A stretch of 64,000 nucleotides of DNA from Argopecten irradians (taxonomy: Eukaryota; Mollusca; Bivalvia; Pectinida; Pectinidae). The position numbers and the translations under genes are program-made. Where the stretch lies: the NCBI RefSeq assembly GCF_041381155.1, contig NC_091142.1, positions 25,736,963 through 25,800,962 on the forward strand. The letters run 5' to 3'. The notes below the pieces were generated by a model. That model saw only the letters and a program-made list of their open reading frames with translations, made no database searches and was not told where the DNA came from. Shown in pieces: positions 18,623-29,299 of the stretch (the stretch's first letter is position 1; each line of letters opens with the position of its first letter).

Positions 18623-21600
18623 GTATGTACTTAAAATAACTTAAAGATGCTCCACCGCTGACAAATAGTATTTTTTTCACTATCAAAAACAAGAGCAGAC
18701 GATTAAGTATTTTTCTTCAGTTACAAAAGTTACTTACTTTACACCATTACCAACATTGAGAAGTTTCAGCTTCTAATTTTACTTCAAGTTAAATATATGA
18801 AAAAATCCATGACTGTAAATGGAATGAAGAACTGATTGCGCCTGCACCAAAGGCAAAATAATCTTTTTTATTTTATTTTTTGTGTGTAAATTAGACATAA
18901 ATATACACGATTAAACACCAATTATTGTTCAAATGATGAATATCATTTATGCTCTGTCGGCGGTGGAGCATCTTTAATAAGAATCTTTTTGTTTTCGTAA
19001 ACTGCTACCCTGGAGTTAAATGGTCTTTTTCTGCTTTGGTTATGGATATTGCTGTTTTGCTTGTTGGCAATCACGTGTTTGTGTATGTATATCTATTTGT
19101 AAGTTTTTTGATGTTTAAATGTCATTAGGGCTTCTTTTTTAAAATATTTTTTATCACGGTTTGTTTATACACAGCAAAAATTGCATACACGTTTTACGTA
19201 CGTCATAAAACACGTGTAAAACTGTGATGAATGTTATCAAACAATTATCATATTGTAATTTACAGAGTAATCGCCCTTTACAATAATAATAATATTTATC
19301 ATGTGAACACCAACTATATAATTTGAGCATGCTCAGACAATATTCACGATTCAATTGGGGCATGTCAACATACCATAGGAATGTTTTATGTGGATAACAC
19401 AAATAATTCTGCGAAACAGGTCCCGACATGGTCATTTTAAGCAAGTCTGGCGAATAGGGAATCAAATGTAAAATGTTAACATAGCATAGATTAAGAAGAC
19501 AGATATGTTTTATATGATAAATACATGTACAGTTGATTATGACATAATGTTTCTATACGTAACGTATGGTCACGTATCAGACAAAAATTACTTAAAAGAG
19601 CACTGCAAGAAGCGCGGAAGAACGATTTAAATCTGTTTACTGTTCTTTAAAGTAAAACCAACATGAAAGTCGATTTAAAATCCAACTTAAAAGATTAAAT
19701 CGTAACCAAATTGAGACTGTCGAAAGTGGTTCATTTTAAATTCAGAAGGAGTAAATATTGAGAAATAAATAAAACGAAAATAAGAACTTATTACTTATGT
19801 CGAAGTTTGATGCAACCTGCGAAAATCAACATTAGAATAAAATGAAATATAACAAATTCGAAGCTAGGTAAACTTTTAATTGTAAAGTGTCGTTTAAAAG
19901 GAATTGACAACACAAAGAGCGACAATAAAATAGGTGTTTGTGTTGTAAACAAAACGAGTAAGAGTCGTGTTAGAACACTGACAATTGAAAGAGGGTGTGT
20001 TTCCGGTTGGTTAAATAGCCTTCAAAAATAAACTTTCGGGTATTACAAGAAAAGGCCAAATATTGTGTGTAAGAAAATATAGATAAACAAATGTAAATAA
20101 TAACTTCAAATAGTAAATAAAACTCAAAACGTGGGAACGTTACAAAAATAAATTGTTAGTCACTGAAATATCTCTACAGTGTTTATCACAAGAACAGCAG
20201 GTTTCAAAGTAAACTGCAGATGGCCTCACAGGTATGTACTTAAAATAACTTTAAAGATGCTCCACCGCTGACAAATAGTATTTTTTTCAAAAACAGGAGC
20301 AGACGATTAAGTATTTTTCTTCAGTTACAAAAGTTACTTACTTTACACCATTACCAACATTGATAAGTTTCAGCTTCTAATTTTACTTCAAGTTAAAGAT
20401 ATGAAAAATAATTAATTGCATCCCGAAAAAAATCCATGACTGTAAATGGAATGAAGAACTGATTGGACCTGCACCAAAGGCAAAATAATCTTTTTTATTT
20501 TATTTTTTGTGTGTAAATTAGACATAAATATACACGATTAAACACCAATTATTGTTCAAATGATGAATATCATTTATGCTCTGTCGGCGGTGGAGCATCT
20601 TTAATAAGAATCTTTTTGTTTTCGTAAACTGCTACCCTGGAGTTAAATGGTCTTTTTCTGCTTTGGTTATGGATATTGCTGTTTTGCTTGTTGGCAATCA
20701 CGTGTTTGTGTATGTATATCTATTTGTAAGTTTTTTGATGTTTAAATGTCATTAGGGCTTCTTTTTTAAATATTTTTATCACGGTTTGTTTATACACAGC
20801 AAAAATTGCATACACGTTTTACGTACGTCATAAAACACGTGTAAAACGAATGTTGAGGACCACGCATGTAAAACGTACCTAAGAAACGTACATGCATGCA
20901 ATACGCGTGGTAAACATGCGTAATACGCATGGTAAACAGACGTAAAACATGCGTTTATTAAAACGCATGTAAAACGGACGTATCAAAACATGTGTTATAC
21001 ATACATTTGATCCTTTTAGAAAATCCATATTTTTTAGGTACATTTACATGGTCTTTGAAGCTGCACCATATATTTGTCATTTCCAAAAGTAAAGTTTAAT
21101 TCCATTTTATTTGTTTTTTCGTTTCCTTTTTTTATTTAAGATATTTGATTGCGTAATTTTATATGCAATGGAATTTGGCACAAGTTTTCCAACGTTTATG
21201 AAGCCCTCTCCCTACAGAATTGTAATTAATTATATGACAAAGAACACAAAAATGGCAAAAATATACATATTTACATGATTTTAGAGAGAAAGAGAGAGGG
21301 AGAGGAAGAGAGGGAGAGGGGAGTATTTGTTTATTTTAACATATCTATATAATTTCTTAATTCATTGATATACATGTATTTGTAATCACTCCCGATGCTG
21401 ACGACCGAAGTTGTACTAATCGCTGTTCTTGTCTCGTTGCTTTACTTAAAGTTCATCACATCCCGTGCCTTGGTATCTTTCTCCTGTCAATCTGGTGCTT
21501 TCTTGATAACGTTTCTCTTCTGTCGCCAGTATCGGAAGGATATATAGAAACTTTTTTTTCGTTTCCTGTCCAATGACTGATATTTTTTCATACATAGTAT

Positions 21601-24600
21601 GTTGTTTTTACATCCGTGAAAAAAGTACATGTCCAATGTACATGTAGCAAATGTTATAGTAAACGAGTTGTTTAATTTTTTACACCCGCTTTGTCAAAAT
21701 GATACCATGGGCCTTGTGCTTTGCCAATGATTGTATCATTGCAGCTTTGGAGTAATAATCGACATTAACAACACTGTAAAATGTACAGTATAGTTAAAAG
21801 ATATATTTTTAATTCCGTCTAAAACAAATCTTACCGCGATGTAGCCCTCACTTGTATACCGCAATGTAGTCCACACTCGGAACGCCTCGGGTGTAAGTGT
21901 CGTACATTCATCCGATGATCTAACATTGTGAACGTGTTGAACAGTTTTTTTACATAGCAACCTTTATTCATGTTCATCCAATTTTTAAAATACAAATCAA
22001 ATCATTAAAAGTACAATCGCAACTCCTCGGATGTAATTGCCGTTATCTTTTACCTCCGAGGAGTTCCGATTGACAAGAATATATACATACACTATAAGCT
22101 AGCACAGGCGTCTGGTTTTGGAAAAAATACAATAACCTACTCCTACTATATAGTAGCGAAGGCTATTTTTTTTAATTATCAGAAGTAGATCCCTGTTGCA
22201 ATAGCGACGGAATCGATGTCATCGATGTAGCCTTGCACAAGTCCCCAAATGCCTCAAATGACTTGAACGTTTCAAGAAAAATTCTAATGAAAATCTGAAG
22301 TAAAAATGAGTTATCTATTTTCTAGTTTACAAAATAAATACATCTAAATACACTTTTTTCTTTCCCTATGCATTATGTAGCTACACGTATAATCCTTAGC
22401 TACATGTATAATGACAATTTTAAGACACATGCTCATGATCTCGTAGATCAATCAACAGTTGTAGACCTACTACATCATGAACCGCTGGTCAACTAATATT
22501 GATCATATGTATTTAGAGCATTAGTCTTCAGAACTATTAAAATTAAAAGGTGGTGTTCAAGCTAATGTTAAAAATCCCATAGAAACTGCCCACAGCCCAA
22601 TTTTCTTGAAACTTTGCATATTGAAAGTACTACTAGTTGTCCCTTTAAAATGACACTTCTTTATTCTTTTGTGATTTTAAAAAGGCCCAAATGGCCTGAA
22701 TTCTTTATAGTCACTTTCATTAAAACTACCTGCACAAACATGCCAAAAAAGGTTAGCCTTTGTTAAATATTCTACATTTTTTTTTTATTCATAAATCATT
22801 TGAGTAGATCGTATACTTTATTTTTAACGGATTTTTAACGGAAAATTTTGTTTGAAATAATATTTTTTACGAAAAAGTAATACTTTTTGCGAAAAACGAA
22901 AACGGAACATTGCTCTTTATCTTATTTCACCCTGTTACTGGTTTTGTCCACAATTTTACACCCCCCCCTATTTAAAAATACTCCCATGACATTTTCTGTC
23001 TATGTGTAAATTAGGTTCAAAATTAAAATCCGGGGAAACTGTTTTGAGTGACTTAAAAATAGAGACTACATGTAGCAACGACCACTTCTTTGTAAGTATA
23101 CCTAGTTATACAGTTCTTGTTTATGATTCCAGAGTCCGATATACGTGAAAATCAGTGTACAGTAATAATTTTAGATGCTATATATCATGGTAACACCTTT
23201 TAAAATATTGTTTGCCATGGTAACAAAACGGAGGCCTCTGATTGGCTGAAATTTAAATGATGTCAGAATTAAGTGAAAATTGGTATATAGATGTAACGAG
23301 GTATGCTGAATAACATGGTAACACTTTCAAACAGATGGGTTGCCATGGAAACAAAATGGAGGCCTCTGATTGGTTGAAATTTAGATATTTTCAGATTTAA
23401 GTGAAAATTGGTATATATGGGTTATGAAATATGCTGAATAACATGGAATCCCTTTTTAAAATATTTTTTGCCATGGAAACAAAATGGAAGTCTCTGATTG
23501 GTTGAAATTTATATATTATTACAGAGTAGATATTAGTGAAAATTGGTACATATGGGTTATGGGGTATGCCGAATGAGATAGTAACAGTTTTAAATACATT
23601 GTTGCCATTGTTTCGAAATAAAAGCCGTCGATTGCTCAAAATTAATATTGTAGTCTTTGTGGTGCTGGTATTATTTTTAAATAATACATATTTTATTTGA
23701 AAATCAAATGTAACTCTGTTTCCGTCTTTAATCATTTTTAATTCAATTTAAGATGGTTTCTATCTACATAAGAGAGATGGATAATCTTAATTTGTATCTT
23801 TTGAGTTTAAGATGCTGACGAAAATACATTTCCTCCCAATAATTATTTATTTCTTACCAATAATTATTTGATTTCTGATAAGAAAAGAGAAACTATTTGT
23901 TTCACCCAAGAGCATATCTAGTTGTTAGGCTTTTTTATACTGTTAAGGAAGATGCATGAATAGAAATGCAATAATTTTAAATTTGTTTGTTTGTTTGTTT
24001 GATTAATTAACGTCCTATTAACAGCCAGGGTCATGTAAGGACGGCCTCCCTTGTATGCGGTGTGTCGTGTGTATGTTGTGCGAGGTACGTGTTTTGGGAG
24101 ACTGCGGTATATTCATGTAGTGTCTTCTTGTATAGTGGAACTTTTGCCCTTTTTATAGTGCTATATCACTGAAGCATGCCGCCGAAGATACCAAGCAACA
24201 CACCCCACCCGGTCACATTATACTGACAACGTTCGAACCAGTCGTCCCACTCCCTGTATGCTGAGCGCTAAGCAGGAGCAGAAACTACCACTTTTATAGA
24301 CTTTGGTGTGTCACGGCCAGGGGAAAGAACCCAGAGCCTTCCTCACAGGGGCGAACGCTCAACTCATGGCCAAAAGTGAGGTGGGACACATTAGGATCGG
24401 TTAGGAAGAAGAGAAAAGATAAGATCCTAAATTTAGTCGCCTTTTACGATCATGCAATAGGGGCAGCAGGTACAATTCTAACGCCCTACCTGCAGGGCCT
24501 ATATAGTACAGATGTTAGTTAACAAAAAATTCTATCTCTAACTGTTGTTTTATTATGGTGTTTATGATCAATTTAAAATTTATGGTCAACTAGGGCAAAT

Positions 24601-26619
24601 ATTGATATTTTAGAAAATTCCCCTCGCTACATTTCAGCCTATGAAATTCTATTTTCCCGGATTTCATTTTTTTTTGAAAAAGTATCTGTTATAAGATTAT
24701 AAATATGGCATGTTTTTAAAATGGTTTTAAAGTGTGGACAAAAGCGATAACATGCCAAATATTTCGAGCAAACCCAATATCCTCAATTTTTATCCTGACA
24801 AAAATTTCAGATTTTTTTGCTTCAAAATCAATTTGTCTTAAAAATAATTCTTAAATATCATAATAAATGGATATGAAATAAAGAATGAAGTATCTTTTAT
24901 TAACACAAATAATTAAAAAATAAAATTATGTTCAAAATATGGACACAAGGGGTCCCCTTGCCACATACCCAAAGTAATTTTAGAAAACATCATTTTAGGC
25001 CCTTTATGCCTTTTTAAAAAATACAAAATAAATAAAAAGCACATAAAAGTAGTTATGTACCTAGACCTTAACACTGCAAAATTTGAAAAAAATCGGCGCG
25101 TGGGCGGATTTTGTAACCCCACCTTTAAACAGACGGAATCCATATTAGTGGTTTTGCTTTTCTTCACAATCAGCTACATGTAGATGTATATATAATCGTA
25201 GACCTACATGTATCATCATACGATATTGAATTCGAAGCTGTGTATTATTCTATCATGAGGCTAGTATGAGGTTCACTATTTAGGATTTTTTGTTAAAAAA
25301 AACCCACTGCAGGTCTTCAGTAACATTGATAAAACTAATATTTTATATGTAATTAGTAGGGTTATTTGAACTGACGGAGTATTTTTACATTTGCCGCATA
25401 AATATGTTTTATGTCTGATTATAAACATCCGATTTACACATGTTCTCAAAGTTCGTTTTACATGTGGTGGAAAACAAACGTTTAACGAATGTCTTTGGTG
25501 GAAAACAAACGTTTAACGAATGTCTTTTATTCAAACGTACGTTTTACGCATGGTGGTCAAAACGTACATAAAACGCATGGTTTAAACATATGTGTAGCGC
25601 ATGTTCATGTAAAACATGCGTTGCACTTTTTGCTGTGTATGGTTTAATTGCGGAGAGTTTCATTTGATTATTTTTTACTTTTCAAATTACTTGTATAGCT
25701 AAATTGAAACTTGTAAAAGTCAAAATATTTACAAATTAAAATATCTTTTTTTTCTTTTTTAAAGGAAATGAGAGAAGATTTGGGTGATCAGCCCACGTCT
25801 TTTTTTAAAACTGCTTTGACGTTTGAGGATTATAAAGGTGGATCTCCTCAAAATTCACGCGATGCAAGCAAACCGGACAAACCGGATAAACCGGAACCAG
25901 AACGTTATGGTCCTAATGGATCAAAAAAGCATACGGATTTGGGAACAGAAACCAAAAACCTTCCAGCCCTAAAATCAGATGTTTCAGACCAAAATGCACA
26001 TACGATGCTGAATAAAATGACTGCCCATATCCGCGTCCAATCGCCAGCGTTAGTAAGTGCTTTAAAATCGGATGTAAAACCTGAAAGCGAGAAATTGTAC
26101 CGGGGGCCTCAAACCAATAAATTGCTGTCGGTTTTTGGCCGAGAAAAATCGACATCCTCACAAGATGGCGACAGTAGTGCAGGAAACATGATGCAAATGA
26201 TCAAGCTGAGAAATATCGCCCGAAATGTAAAGCACATACAGCAAGATCGCCAGAAACGACTGGAGAACACGGGCAACGTGACAATATACGACAGATTCAG
26301 GAAATTTGACCACAAAGAAGCAGAGGAAAGCATGCGGTTCGTCCTACAAAGTTCCTTAGAACATGTAGTGTACGAGCCTAAGAGATGTAAAGTCCTATCA
26401 CTACAGCTCAGTGATACGATTAGGAACACTATCAAACGGATGAAGTTTCCCAGGTACAAGTTCGTATCGTTTGTGACAATCGGACAGAAAGGAAATCCGA
26501 ATGTCGTCGTTGCTAGTAGATGTGTATGGAATACGGATGATGATAGCTTTGCTAGTGTCACGTATGAAAACAAGACGCTTTTTGCCAATGCTGTAGTATT
26601 CGCAATGCTTCACGAATAA
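18611..26619 (+). CDS. Tctex-1 domain dynein light chain-like protein A
   Basis: A 12-bp first exon (ATG GCC TCA CAG, MASQ, followed by GTATGT) joins in phase 0 to the exon at 25765-26619, giving 288 aa. Residues 1-170 are hydrophilic, low-complexity and probably disordered, with a proline/lysine run (SKPDKPDKPEPERYGP). The C-terminal ~105 residues are a Tctex-1 fold: VYEPKRCKVL, LSDTIRNTIKRMKFPRYKF, VASRCVWNTDDDSFASVTYENKT and the final VVFAMLHE. The family dimerises on dynein intermediate chain and acts in cytoplasmic or axonemal dynein; long N-terminal extensions occur in the TCTEX1D group. An identical first exon exists at 20220-20231, so two start regions can serve one protein. Cilium or flagellum use is inference. 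Confidence 0.85.
18641..18977. mobile_element. MITE family A, copy 2
   Basis: TTAA, then AGATGCTCCACCGCTGACA; ends GGCGGTGGAGCATCT, then TTAA. Opposite orientation to the copy at 10349. Begins 19 bp after the MASQ exon, in the intron. Confidence 0.93.
20220..20231 (+). CDS. Tctex gene A first exon, copy 2 (MASQ)
   Basis: Exact duplicate of the exon and splice donor at 18611-18622, with about the same upstream 1 kb. It lies closer to exon 2. If both are transcribed they give mRNAs with the same protein and almost the same 5' UTR. Confidence 0.72.
20251..20604. mobile_element. MITE family A, copy 3 (duplicated with copy 2)
   Basis: Carried along by the 1.6-kb tandem duplication. Keeps TTAATTGCATCCCG, which copy 2 lost and which the independent copies at 10349 and 28937 match with small changes. 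Confidence 0.93.
21282..21323. repeat. GA-rich tract
   Basis: Purine run of GAGA, GGGA and GGAAGA units, a simple-sequence tract. Confidence 0.85.
23188..23645. repeat. Tandem array, about 125 bp x 4
   Basis: Units starting near 23188, 23314, 23442 and 23578 share CATGGTAACAC, TTGCCATGGAAACAAAATGG, CCTCTGATTGGTTGAAATTT and GTGAAAATTGGTATATA, most diverged in the last unit. The long - strand frame over it is a by-product of the periodicity. Confidence 0.92.
23982..24498 (-). mobile_element. SINE family S1, copy 2
   Basis: Same element and orientation as 12786-13314: (TTTG)n, GATTAATTAACGTCCTATTA at the left, CTACCTGCAGGGC at the right. Box B reads GGTTCGAACG on the - strand. No clear target duplication. 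Confidence 0.92.
25765..26619 (+). CDS. Tctex gene A main exon
   Basis: The acceptor TTTCTTTTTTAAAG has a strong pyrimidine tract. 284 codons and TAA follow, with the Tctex-1 fold at the C-terminal end. The ATG at 25768 could itself start translation if the short first exon is not used. GC content is higher than the flanks, as expected for coding DNA. Open frames on the opposite strand (26109-26588 and others) are shadows. Confidence 0.92.
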   Translation, partial: EMREDLGDQPTSFFKTALTFEDYKGGSPQNSRDASKPDKPDKPEPERYGPNGSKKHTDLGTETKNLPALKSDVSDQNAHTMLNKMTAHIRVQSPALVSALKSDVKPESEKLYRGPQTNKLLSVFGREKSTSSQDGDSSAGNMMQMIKLRNIARNVKHIQQDRQKRLENTGNVTIYDRFRKFDHKEAEESMRFVLQSSLEHVVYEPKRCKVLSLQLSDTIRNTIKRMKFPRYKFVSFVTIGQKGNPNVVVASRCVWNTDDDSFASVTYENKTLFANAVVFAMLHE

Positions 26620-27740
26620 GATTAATATTGTGATGTTCAGGTAAATACCGATTGTGCATTGCTTTTTCCATTAGCTACAAAGTATGTTCAAGGTATACTT
26701 TCCCGGGCGATGTAATTTTCTGGAGGCGCAAATATGTGTGGTGTATGTTAAGATTCGTCCGACTATAGTATAGATGAACGTGAAGCAGTCTAAGTATTAA
26801 GCAGTCTTGTTAGTAATAATACTCATAAAACGGAGTGTGGAACTTAATATATATGCCCCTTAATTCTTTTCAAATTTGTTAGGCCGATTTTGTTGCATAT
26901 CCATTCATGTTGCAGTCTGTTGATTAAGTACATCCTGCACATGTTTACTAAGGTAACCCTAAATTAGAGTCGGCATGTGTCTCACCCATGTAGTGTAAAT
27001 TAAAAAAGTACTTTATCAATTAAATTATGATAAATGTAATTGTGTACGTAGATCAATGTAGCAATGTTATATAAGGCAAAACGCTAAATAGGTCACTTCA
27101 TGAGATAACATGGCGAAGCAATCTATTCAAAGACGTCACTAACTAAAACCGGAGTGTCAGGGAAAAATACCATCAACAGAGATATATGTTTATAAACATT
27201 ACAGCACGCCTTATATATAACGAACAAAGTTACAATTGTAGGACGATTTCGTCTATATCGCAGTACAAAAACAACTACAGCACTATACTTATCACAAAAT
27301 ATTCTTTTTGTTCATAACAAATTAATTCTTGCGTCCGTTTACATTCTTATTGTATTGAATACGTATTTAGCAAAAGTATGTGGTTGGATCTTTCGAGAGC
27401 AAAATAGAAATAAACTCTGTTTCGTGAACAAATGTGTTTTGAGACTAAAAGCAAAAAAAAAATGTTTACCTGTTTATTTAAAACGGTTATTCCCGCCCGA
27501 GTCGTTTAAGGAAACAAAATAAGTATAACGACATTAGTATATGTTTATTTGTATTCATACAACGAAATATTTGTATTAAGAATTTTTTTCATGTCTCATA
27601 GATTTGTATCAAAATGCGTTTTACAGTATTTTGCTCAATCGATAAGACCTCAAAATATCGAAATGATGCATTTATTTTAACTTAAATTCTATTAGATTTC
27701 ATAAATAATACAAGCAACAGTTATTGTAACGTATAAAATG
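26620..27740. other. 3' flank of Tctex gene A, no further gene seen
   Basis: AT-rich. No AATAAA occurs close to the stop; the first is near 27408, so the 3' end of the transcript cannot be placed. Confidence 0.5.
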
Positions 27741-27744
27741 TCTC

Positions 27745-27930
27745 GACAAGCCCTCCACCTCTGGGTCGCGAGTTCGAATCCTATTTGTGACAGTTGCCAG
27801 GTACTTATTGCTGGTCGATGGTTTTTCTCCGGGTACTCCGGCTTTCCTCCACGAACAAACCTGGCACGCCCTTACTTGACCCTGGCTGTTAAGAGGACGT
27901 TAAAATAATAAAACTCAATAAACTCACAAA
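27745..27930 (+). mobile_element. tRNA-derived SINE (family S2), 5'-truncated
   Basis: Contains a box B match in GCGAGTTCGAATCC and the core GGGTACTCCGGCTTTCCTCC, seen again at about 42965. The end CTGTTAAGAGGACGTTAAAA, followed by AATAATAAAAC, is the same 3' end as family S1 (CTGTTAATAGGACGTTAATT). Two SINE families that share a tail probably use the same partner LINE. Confidence 0.75.
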
Positions 27931-28016
27931 CCCCGCGGGTGTCAGAGATCTTTCTTTAATGTTCAGCATTCCTGTACTGCAATGTTAATACTCACTTATT
28001 TATCGCTAGACTCACA

Positions 28017-28162
28017 ACGTGATGATATGGTAAAACGTATTCTGTCTTTATGTGATAAACACGACTCAACAATCTATTCGAATTCACAAAACGTGATGAT
28101 ATGGTAAAACGTGTTCTGTCTTTATGTGATAAACATGACTTAACAATCTATTCGAATTCACA
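28017..28162. repeat. 74-bp tandem pair
   Basis: Two near-identical copies of a unit containing ACGTGATGATATGGTAAAAC and CAATCTATTCGAATTCACA. Confidence 0.95.
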
Positions 28163-28300
28163 TGTAGCTGTCCACTTGTCAACACGCCAATCCAGGTGAC
28201 AATAAGGTCACGTTTCGGAGGCTGGAATAGGAAGGAAGTCATGGTATCAAGATGTCCACCGCATAGTTCCATAGTTCCCTATATTTCTTATGTGTTTCTG

Positions 28301-28343
28301 TTTTTTTTTTTTTTTTTTTTTTTTTGGGGGGGGGGGGGGGGGG
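28301..28343. repeat. T25-G18 homopolymer junction
   Basis: 25 T followed directly by 18 G. Length may be unreliable because homopolymers are hard to sequence. The Pro/Lys-rich - strand frame here is only the tract read as codons. Confidence 0.9.
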
Positions 28344-28936
28344 TTGCTAGATTGATTTAGACATCTTTTATTGCGGTACATAGGAGCAATAGAATCTGAC
28401 ATACGATGTACAACTAATGTTACGTCCGTTCCCATGAAATGAAGCATTTTAATTACACGAAGATTGCTTTTGCAATTATATCAACCTGTATATAAAATAC
28501 ATATGATATGAAAAAAATTGTATGATAGAGCAAGGTGACAAATTTTGTAACCATTATGCTCATATATGAGGTCACACGATTCGCTACATCCTCCGAGTCA
28601 TTATCAAGAAAGTGTACTTAGTTCCTGGATAAATACGACAGAATGGTTTATTCTAATAACCACCTATCAAATCTTTCAATTTATCAAATGTCCATACACT
28701 CCTTTCCTTCGTTTGGCTTCTTCCTCTCAAGACTTTCTGTGGATGTTTGTTACACTTCTCTTTTGTCGGCAGCATCGGAGAGTTCTGTATATAATTATAC
28801 AGATAAAACGTAAATACATCAGAGGATGACAGAAAAACAGATAAAGAAGAATAATTGGTGTATTATAGTAGAATAGGGATTTGATATGAGTATCTTCGAT
28901 TCGTTTCATATAATCTAATACAAAATAAACACTCAT

Positions 28937-29299
28937 TTAAAGATGCTCCACCGCCGACATAGCATACATGTATTCATTATTTGAAGAATAATTGGTGTAT
29001 TATCGTATATATACATGTCTAATTAACACAAAAAGTAAATAAAAATAATATATTTTGCCTTTGGTACATGCGCAATCAGTACTTCATTCCATATAGGATA
29101 TAGTGCCATGGATTTTTTTCGGGATGCAATTAATAATTTTTCATATTTTTAACTTGAAGTAAAATTAGAAGCTCATAGTTTTCAATGTTGGTAATGGTAT
29201 AAAGTAAAGAACTTTTGTAACTGAAGAAAAAAACTAAATCGTCTTCTCCTGTTTTTGATAGTGAAAAAATATCATTTGTCGGCGGTGGAGCATCTTTAA
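28937..29299. mobile_element. MITE family A, copy 4
   Basis: TTAA, then AGATGCTCCACCGCCGACA; ends GGCGGTGGAGCATCT, then TTAA. Same orientation as 10349. Confidence 0.94.

Larger units (their letters stand above)
17615..19222. repeat. 1.6-kb tandem duplication, copy 1
   Basis: Nearly identical to 19223-20847, head to tail, with AAC shared at the junctions. The unit holds the upstream region and the 4-codon first exon of Tctex gene A, a family A MITE and the first 55 bp of the TIR element that starts at 20793. Relative to copy 2 it has lost about 20 bp inside the MITE, among scattered single-base changes. Confidence 0.97.
19223..20847. repeat. 1.6-kb tandem duplication, copy 2
   Basis: Second copy of the unit at 17615-19222. 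Private changes include a short insertion near 19507 (TTTTATATGA) and a small deletion in the MITE arm near 20287. The right end of the unit lies inside the left end of the 20793-25639 element, so the duplication came after that element inserted. Confidence 0.97.
20793..25639. mobile_element. 4.8-kb non-autonomous TIR element with subterminal repeats
   Basis: The left end TACACAGCAAAAA (20793) is exactly inverted at the right end TTTTTGCTGTGTA (to 25639). Both inner flanks (to about 21001, and from about 25400) hold many permuted short words such as ACGCATGTAAAACG, GTTTTACGCATG and AACGTACATAAAACGCATG in both directions, typical transposase-binding subterminal repeats. No transposase was found inside; a SINE (23982) and a tandem array (23188) are nested in it. 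It fills most of intron 1 of Tctex gene A. No target duplication is evident. The outer boundaries are well supported by the perfect 13-bp ends; that everything between them is one element is inference. Confidence 0.65.

Noticed and set aside
23397-23735. 112-codon open frame on the - strand
   Set aside because: Periodic frame across the 125-bp tandem array; no protein family pattern.
26109-26588. 159-codon open frame on the - strand
   Set aside because: Shadow of the Tctex gene A exon on the opposite strand.
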